Shown piece by piece: positions 37,031 to 42,191 of a stretch of 42,191 bases of DNA. Under the pieces are notes generated by a model. The model made no database searches, had not been told where the DNA came from, and saw nothing but the letters and a program-made list of their open reading frames with translations. Numbering within the stretch: the stretch's first letter is position 1; every line of letters begins with the position of its first letter. Position numbers and translations under genes: made by a program. Origin of the DNA: a virus; the IMG/VR virus record IMGVR_UViG_3300032287_002932, positions 1 through 42,191 of that record; one strand, written 5' to 3'.

Positions 37031-39696
37031 TAGAATCCTTTAAACATTGAGGTAAATTCACCCAAGATTTGGCTACCTGTTTTTGATTTGTAGCTTGTTT
37101 CTTCATCATCCAATCCTAAGTTAAAGATGCTTTTTTCAGTTGACGACGTATCTGTTTCCTCTGTTTCATCGTCTCCAAAAAGACCCTGAAGTGTGCCAAG
37201 GGAAGCAAATGGGTCGCTAAAATTAAATTCTTTTAGTTCCAAGCCTTTTCCCGTGCTTGCTTTAGTGAGTAATTGCTGTTCGGCTCGATCGGTATCAGGA
37301 AATACATTGGTATAGAATTCGTCTTCCGTACCCTTGTAACCGGCTTTTTTAAACATTGTATAAAGTCCTGTTTCTGATTCTGGAGTACTTTTTTTATAGT
37401 CTTCCGGTCGCTCAATGTAATCAAATCCTAAAATTTCTTGCGTGGGTTTTTCGCCTTTTTCATTTAAAAATTTAATCTCTTGTCGTATTTTTTGCGCGGA
37501 TCCAGTTCTTAATGTTTCTGCAACTAACTCTTTGAAATCTTCGACATCTCCCTGAAAGTTTTTGAGTCCGACACTGTCCAATGCTTTTTGCCAAGATGTT
37601 TTATCAGATGGGTCTACACCTTTTAATGCGGCATCGGCAAATTCCTCTGGCGTAACAAAAGCACCAAATATGGTCCCTTGATACAACGCTTTTTGTTGAA
37701 GAGCTGGCAGAATTTTTGTATATATTTCGTCTTTGACTGTTCCAGGTGTCAAAATATTTTCAGCCGGATCATAACCCAAGCCCTGCCCTTTAACCTGAAA
37801 ATGCATACGAGCAAACTCTTCTTTGTTATTTAAATCAACACCAAAACGATAGGCTTGGCTTGCCCAATATGTATCCCCTGTTTTTGCTTTTTCCCAATCT
37901 TCTGTAATTGTTTTTGTTTGCTCTAAGTAAGAATCAATTTTTGAAGAATCTCCAGTAGGGTTAAAATAAAAATCTGCACTAAAAAAACGATCGGGAGTGT
38001 TTTGAACTTGTTTCAAGTATTGGTCAGCGCTGTCGCTAGCCAGCCTGTTAACTGCGTTAAGCATGTCTTCCGTTTGAAACGGATTTTTTTCTTTGTCTCG
38101 TACATCCATATATTCAGTAAATTCGCTTATTGAACGAGACGTATTGAAACGCGGAGTTAAGTATTTTTCGATAAAATCTTTTGCAAATTCAGCTTCAATT
38201 TTTACCGTGCTTTCGGCTGTTTCAGTACTATAGCCAAGCTCAATTTCTTGTTCATATTTTTTCTTTAATTGCGTATCAAACCATTGCTGCCAATTGTACG
38301 TAGTGTTGTTATTAATTCCCGTTAAACCTTGAAGACTTTTCTCTAGAGACTCTTGGGGTGATTTGCCAGATGTAAAAGCAAGTACTCCACCCACTCCAGA
38401 ATCTCCCAGTATGTTGTTACTTATTTCTTTACTGATATCCATGATTTCCGAAAACCCAGAAAACCCTCGCATAAAACCAAGAGTTTGTTCTTTTTGCTTA
38501 GCTTTTTTCATTTCTTCAATTGTATCTTTTAATACATTTTGAGTTAAAGCGCCAAATTTTTTTACGTCAACCATTGCCTTTTCGCCTGCAGCTTTGTTTA
38601 CTGCATCTTCTAATTCCGTGACGCCATACCCAGCATTCAAGTTGTAAGCAAAACTTACTTGTTTGTCTTCTGGTCGTTGAGACAAACGAAACAGTGCCAC
38701 AAACTCATCCTCTTTTTCTGGGTTTAAAAACTTCTCTTTGCCCAGTTTTTTCCAGTATTGATCACCCGCCTTTGCTTTATCCCATTCAGCAGAAACCTCG
38801 GGTACTGCCAAGAGACGTTTAGTTTGTGTGTCAGTATTAAGGCCTAGCTGGAGGCTACGGGCAGCCTGAATGTCGGCATCGGTTGGCTTGCGTTCCAGGT
38901 ATTGGTTTGCTGCTGTTGTTTGTTCTGCGGCATTGCCACGCATCCCAGCCGCCTTCCCTTGGGATGTGTAGTGTTGAAGGTAATAAGAGTTTTCAGAATA
39001 CCTTTGGGTAATGTCAATATCATCATTAGCAACTGCAGCTTTCCACTTTTGTTCTACATCTGGATTGATTGATTTGTAGTACTTTGGATCAAAGTCACCG
39101 TACTGCGGCCTTGCCCCCAAGTTTGCATCCCAGGTTTGCAACTTTTCAGTTGAGTAAAAGTCTTTGAAGTAATCCTCCAGGCGTGATTTATCCGCATCAC
39201 TGATGCCCTGGAGCTTTCTAATCTGCTCTCTTTGCGTAACATAATCGCCCCCTTGGGTTGAATTAGCTGTTGCAAGAACTGTATTGTATGCTGTGTTTTT
39301 TTGTGTGTTGGTAGCATTTTCTTGCGCGTTAGCATTGTTTATGTACTCATTGTTGTAATAAGTTGCAGCATTGTTGGCAAGCGTTTTTTTAAATTCGTCA
39401 GACACCTCTCCACTTTGAGGAAGGTTGTTAGAGTTTAAAAAGTTTTTTAAATCTGTTTCGCTATGCGTAACAGGAAGCGTTCCAACTTCTTTCCATTCAG
39501 GTCCGGGACTGGTTTGCGATTCTGTTAAGTCAGAAACATAAGAATTGTAATAGGGGGTCCCTTTGACAAGGTATGAAGATGTTGTTGTTTTAGACCAAAT
39601 TTTAACCGTTTTTGGCGCAAGTAGATTTGTTGGAAGATCTGTTTTTTCCGCTACCAAGTTCCATTGTTTGTTTGTTGGGTTATAAGTTAATGCCAT
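37030..39696 (-). CDS. Large probable internal virion protein
   Basis: 888 residues, mostly helical and rich in K, E, N and Q. The N-terminal fifty residues are beta-like. Near residue 190, FDPKYYKSINPDVEQKW then LQHYTSQGKAAGMRGN is a cyanobacterial/phage module of the DPxYYxxxNPDV...HYxxxG type. Another segment, W-x-KAK-x-GD-x-YW, occurs twice (near 305 and 610). Size and composition fit an internal core or tail-tip protein, but no enzymatic motif is seen. Confidence 0.55.
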   Translation of the reverse strand: MALTYNPTNKQWNLVAEKTDLPTNLLAPKTVKIWSKTTTSSYLVKGTPYYNSYVSDLTESQTSPGPEWKEVGTLPVTHSETDLKNFLNSNNLPQSGEVSDEFKKTLANNAATYYNNEYINNANAQENATNTQKNTAYNTVLATANSTQGGDYVTQREQIRKLQGISDADKSRLEDYFKDFYSTEKLQTWDANLGARPQYGDFDPKYYKSINPDVEQKWKAAVANDDIDITQRYSENSYYLQHYTSQGKAAGMRGNAAEQTTAANQYLERKPTDADIQAARSLQLGLNTDTQTKRLLAVPEVSAEWDKAKAGDQYWKKLGKEKFLNPEKEDEFVALFRLSQRPEDKQVSFAYNLNAGYGVTELEDAVNKAAGEKAMVDVKKFGALTQNVLKDTIEEMKKAKQKEQTLGFMRGFSGFSEIMDISKEISNNILGDSGVGGVLAFTSGKSPQESLEKSLQGLTGINNNTTYNWQQWFDTQLKKKYEQEIELGYSTETAESTVKIEAEFAKDFIEKYLTPRFNTSRSISEFTEYMDVRDKEKNPFQTEDMLNAVNRLASDSADQYLKQVQNTPDRFFSADFYFNPTGDSSKIDSYLEQTKTITEDWEKAKTGDTYWASQAYRFGVDLNNKEEFARMHFQVKGQGLGYDPAENILTPGTVKDEIYTKILPALQQKALYQGTIFGAFVTPEEFADAALKGVDPSDKTSWQKALDSVGLKNFQGDVEDFKELVAETLRTGSAQKIRQEIKFLNEKGEKPTQEILGFDYIERPEDYKKSTPESETGLYTMFKKAGYKGTEDEFYTNVFPDTDRAEQQLLTKASTGKGLELKEFNFSDPFASLGTLQGLFGDDETEETDTSSTEKSIFNLGLDDEETSYKSKTGSQILGEFTSMFKGF

Positions 39697-40067
39697 TATC
39701 CAGCAGCAAATGTATCTGGTACCGTCTCAATATTATAAGTAAACAGGTCGATAATTTCTTGGTGTATCCAGGCCTCAATCCTGTTCATCCTTACTTCGGT
39801 GTAGTACGTCTGTTGTGGATACCATTCTTCCATTTTTGAACTGGCTTTGTTTGCATTGCATCTTTTGCAGCAAGGCAGAAGGTTGTTCCGATTACTAGAA
39901 CCAGAACGAAACCTTGGGATAATGTGATCCAGGGATGTAGCTTGGTCCTCGCAATAACCACACTTGTGGTCCCAGGCATCGTATATGGATTGACGGTAAC
40001 GTTTCTTGGCCAATTTAGGAGTTAATTCAAGGAGAAGGGAAAGGGGTTCCTGCTCACAGTTGAACAT
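39696..40067 (-). CDS. HNH endonuclease
   Basis: 123 residues. CGYCEDQATSLDHIIPR, then SSNRNNLLPCCKRCNANK, is a textbook HNH domain with its zinc cysteines and catalytic histidine. A basic helix precedes it and a short aromatic region follows. Its stop overlaps the start of the 888-residue gene, as if it had inserted ahead of a virion gene. It may be a homing enzyme, or a packaging-linked nuclease, though no terminase is next to it here. Confidence 0.82.
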   Translation of the reverse strand: MFNCEQEPLSLLLELTPKLAKKRYRQSIYDAWDHKCGYCEDQATSLDHIIPRFRSGSSNRNNLLPCCKRCNANKASSKMEEWYPQQTYYTEVRMNRIEAWIHQEIIDLFTYNIETVPDTFAAG

Positions 40068-40150
40068 ACTCTTTTATTGCCGTTACCTTATTCTAATTTC
40101 AGGACATGTAGACCACTGTAAACAAAGAGATGAAATCTTACTTAAATCCA

Positions 40151-40178
40151 TTGACAACCTGCGTGAGTCCCATAACGT
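40151..40178 (+). promoter_or_regulatory. Promoter for the excisionase-like gene
   Basis: A perfect TTGACA at 40151-40156 and TAACGT 16 bases later; the second box matches poorly. It lies 25 bases before ATG 40203. Confidence 0.45.
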
Positions 40179-40202
40179 ACAGGGGCACGCAAATGCCTTT
40201 TT

Positions 40203-40421
40203 ATGGCTAAGCATCCAGGTTGGGTCACGGTCCAACAAGCCGAAGAACTTCTCGGCATTGATAAAAAGACTCTCTTCAAGTACCGCGATGACGGCACACT
40301 GAAGCTTGGCCCCCACTACGCTGCCTTTCCTGATACACGTTCACGCGACACCTATCGCTGGAACGTAGCAGCAGTACGCAAGCAACTTCGCAAACTAGAG
40401 GCTGCTGCTGCGGCAGCCTAA
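40203..40421 (+). CDS. Small excisionase-like DNA-binding protein
   Basis: 72 residues. VTVQQAEELLGIDKKTLFKY is a winged helix-turn-helix of the excisionase/MerR type, followed by DTRSRDTYRW and an alanine-rich tail. Such proteins bend DNA and regulate or aid recombination. There is no integrase in the window. It is the only rightward gene in its neighbourhood, with its own promoter, so a regulator of the leftward genes around it is plausible. Confidence 0.62.
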   Translation: MAKHPGWVTVQQAEELLGIDKKTLFKYRDDGTLKLGPHYAAFPDTRSRDTYRWNVAAVRKQLRKLEAAAAAA

Positions 40422-40425
40422 GGTA

Positions 40426-40659
40426 TCAGTCTTCGGGCAGTATGCCTTCTGCGTATGCTGCCCAAGCAAGGCCAAGTGACTCCATGGAGGATAGTTCATT
40501 TGCCTCGTAGGGCAAGTTGACTACATCTCCAGTTTTGTAAACAGTGGGAGATCCGTCGTAATAAACGGAGCTGAATCCATATTGACGGCGTGTGAGTTGT
40601 TCTTCACTTGAAGCTTTAGTGGAGTCAACAACATCGCCAAAGCCTGGTGTGTTGGTCAT
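40426..40659 (-). CDS. Hypothetical protein coupled to the glycosyltransferase-methyltransferase
   Basis: 77 residues. The ATG overlaps the stop of the large sugar gene as ATGA. Sequence features: FSSVYYDGSPTVYKTGDVVN (beta-like), then an acidic, helical end (SLGLAWAAYAEGILPED). No family recognised. Coupled translation points to a related role. Confidence 0.52.
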   Translation of the reverse strand: MTNTPGFGDVVDSTKASSEEQLTRRQYGFSSVYYDGSPTVYKTGDVVNLPYEANELSSMESLGLAWAAYAEGILPED

Positions 40660-42191
40660 GGCTTACGAAACACCAAAAGGTTTTGAAGGAACCAACCCAT
40701 ATGATAACCCTTCTCAATAAAGGAAATTAACTGGGCCTCAATTTCCCGGTCACGAATCAAACCTGTATCTTCAAGTAGCAGTTCCCAATAGTCTTTGGTT
40801 TGACAGTTGATGTGACCAACGCCACCTTGGCCTGGTTTAGCGGCAGTCCAAATTAACACGCCGCCAGGTTCCAATGCTTTATGCATTGTGTCAACAATCC
40901 GCTGATTCTCGGACCCATCAATGTGCTCTGCCACTTCCATACATAAGACGACAGGTGCAGAATGCTCAAGATCAAAAAGACTCTTGCAAAGAAGGCGATC
41001 TTGATTCTCGACACGCAAATCAGTGTCGTAACCAATGCAATCAATTCCAAGGTCAGTAAAGCAATCAACATAAGTACCTGGCCCGCAACCAAGATCTAGT
41101 ACGTGTGTGGGATGAAGATTCTCCCCAATCCAACTTGTGAGTCGCTTTGCAAATGGACGTTCTTCGGCATCGAGGTGATTGTAGTCAATCTTGGACGGCT
41201 CTCGTAACTGATACCAACCCGCGTGGTGAAGGTCATCGATTGTTCTAAAGATCTTGTCATATTTTGCTCCACAGGTTTCCAGGCTGTAACGAGACCTGGC
41301 AGTGGCTGCAACTACCTGACGGTCGAGATCTCCTGCTGCGTGGATAGCGTCAATCCAATCTTGGAGCGTATGGCAGCGAAAACCTGTGTAACCTTCGATA
41401 ATGGTTTCAGTAAAGGCTCCGTAATCAACTGCAATTAACGGAGTGCCGCACAACATTGCTTCTACACCACTGCCGCCGAATGGCTCAGTGAAATTAGTTG
41501 GCATCAAAGCTGCACGTGCTTTACCTAAGAAATCAGACCGTTCACGACCTACCAACGGACCGCCGTACTTAATGTTCGGATGGCTCCAGGGGGTTGGGTC
41601 ACCTTGACCGTGGATGACAATTGGCCATGGACTGTGGCTTGCCAACTCCTTAATGGTGTCCATCCCTTTGACGGAACAAATGCGACCAAGGAAAGCAATG
41701 TACTTTCCTTCTTCATAACTAGGGACCCAATCAGATAAATCAAAGTAGTTAGGCACAACCCATTCATAGTTCTTGCCCTGCCTGTCTTCTTTGCCCTGGT
41801 GGTAATGCATCCAGGCATACGATTCAAAAATTCGAAAACTGTTCGGCATCAAAGTCGGATACCCAATCCCTGTCTCGACATGGTGATGAGTTGGGAACTT
41901 CTCCATAAGGATTTGATGGGCGTGCCCGAAGGGATGACAAATAATGTCATGTGGCTCCAAGCGTTTACGCATTTCAACGATTAAACGTTCTTCAAACGTT
42001 TGATGCCCTTCGCTGCCAACAGTTGCATCATTGCCATGGAAGTCAGTTTTCTTCCGATCACCGTAAAACTTCTTGAATTCTTTCTCGGTCAGGATTGGTA
42101 CGTGCTCTGTTGCATTAGCTTCACTTCCTTCGTTGCTGTACTCAATCACGTCATAGCCATACGCCTGCATCATCTTGGGAAAACGCAAAGC
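40656..42191 (-). CDS. Fused glycosyltransferase and SAM methyltransferase, 5' end missing
   Basis: The frame is open at the window edge, giving at least 511 residues. The first part is GT-B: IAFLGRICSVKGMDTIKELA, IVIHGQGDP and ALMPTNFTEPFGGSGVEAML (family 4 donor site with the EPFG-E pattern), then LIAVDYGAFTE. The second part is a class I methyltransferase: HVLDLGCGPGTYVDCF (motif I), DCIGYDTD, LCMEVAEHI and ALEPGGVLIWTA. It may build and methylate a surface glycan or modify virion or DNA sugars. Fusion puts both steps in one chain. The start lies beyond the window. Confidence 0.85.
   Translation of the reverse strand, partial: ALRFPKMMQAYGYDVIEYSNEGSEANATEHVPILTEKEFKKFYGDRKKTDFHGNDATVGSEGHQTFEERLIVEMRKRLEPHDIICHPFGHAHQILMEKFPTHHHVETGIGYPTLMPNSFRIFESYAWMHYHQGKEDRQGKNYEWVVPNYFDLSDWVPSYEEGKYIAFLGRICSVKGMDTIKELASHSPWPIVIHGQGDPTPWSHPNIKYGGPLVGRERSDFLGKARAALMPTNFTEPFGGSGVEAMLCGTPLIAVDYGAFTETIIEGYTGFRCHTLQDWIDAIHAAGDLDRQVVAATARSRYSLETCGAKYDKIFRTIDDLHHAGWYQLREPSKIDYNHLDAEERPFAKRLTSWIGENLHPTHVLDLGCGPGTYVDCFTDLGIDCIGYDTDLRVENQDRLLCKSLFDLEHSAPVVLCMEVAEHIDGSENQRIVDTMHKALEPGGVLIWTAAKPGQGGVGHINCQTKDYWELLLEDTGLIRDREIEAQLISFIEKGYHMGWFLQNLLVFRKP

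Noticed and set aside
40203-40421. Evidence of a temperate phage from the excisionase-like gene
   Set aside because: No integrase, attachment site or repressor is seen; small winged-helix proteins also regulate lytic phages.

Overview
The window looks like part of the genome of a tailed double-stranded DNA phage that infects picocyanobacteria (Synechococcus/Cyanobium type), probably from fresh water. The evidence is a phage replication set (T7-like family A DNA polymerase, fused primase/D5 helicase, two-domain SSB, Sipho_Gp157, RecB-like nuclease), nucleotide genes (thyX, dcd), lysis genes and long tail fibres, together with cyanobacteria-linked cargo: a high-light-inducible protein, an NblA-like protein, SpeD, a Dps-like ferritin, and small proteins built from modules I recall from Synechococcus and cyanophage proteins. 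I could not recognise a capsid, portal, terminase or tape-measure gene, so the window is probably incomplete; both ends cut genes.

Layout. 1-13423 is a tightly packed rightward block: small regulatory proteins, thyX, a GP88-family protein, DNA polymerase, SSB, a 347-residue unknown, a SWIM zinc protein, a HicA-like protein, Gp157 and many small genes, often joined by ATGA-type overlaps. One small gene (8576-8845) runs leftward inside it. 13420-17064 is a mixed island: a leftward beta-rich protein, a rightward Dps-like gene, two HNH genes, a tRNA-Thr and a leftward operon with hli and a methyltransferase. 17117-25653 is rightward again: RecB-like nuclease, primase-helicase, speD, a glycosyltransferase, a 216-bp inverted-repeat region, two HNH-like genes, an unknown 314-residue protein and a holin-like gene. 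25654-32003 is leftward: a two-domain lysin and two tail-fibre genes. 32055-34527 is rightward: an HTH protein, three conserved proteins including a Dam-like one, and dcd. From 34524 to the end the strands are mixed: a DUF3310 protein, an NblA-like protein, a GH24 lysozyme, small basic proteins, an 888-residue probable virion protein, an HNH gene and a fused glycosyltransferase-methyltransferase cut by the window edge.

How the genes work together. The early block would make phage DNA with its own polymerase, helicase, SSB and nuclease and supply dTMP/dUMP precursors through ThyX and dCTP deaminase. Hli and NblA-like proteins would manage the host photosynthetic apparatus, SpeD polyamines, and Dps-like iron or oxidative stress. 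Two different cell-wall hydrolases and a holin-like protein would serve lysis.

Most unusual observations: (1) a thyX 5' remnant, an HNH homing-type gene and a complete thyX whose start lies inside the HNH gene, suggesting an element that repairs the gene it invades; (2) a short leader hairpin found upstream of four genes or operons, with compensatory arm changes in one copy; (3) a 216-bp region with two 66-bp inverted arms, each containing a nested hairpin, and TGAGAC repeats, a candidate replication origin or mobile element. Functions come from motif reading and memory of families, without database searches.
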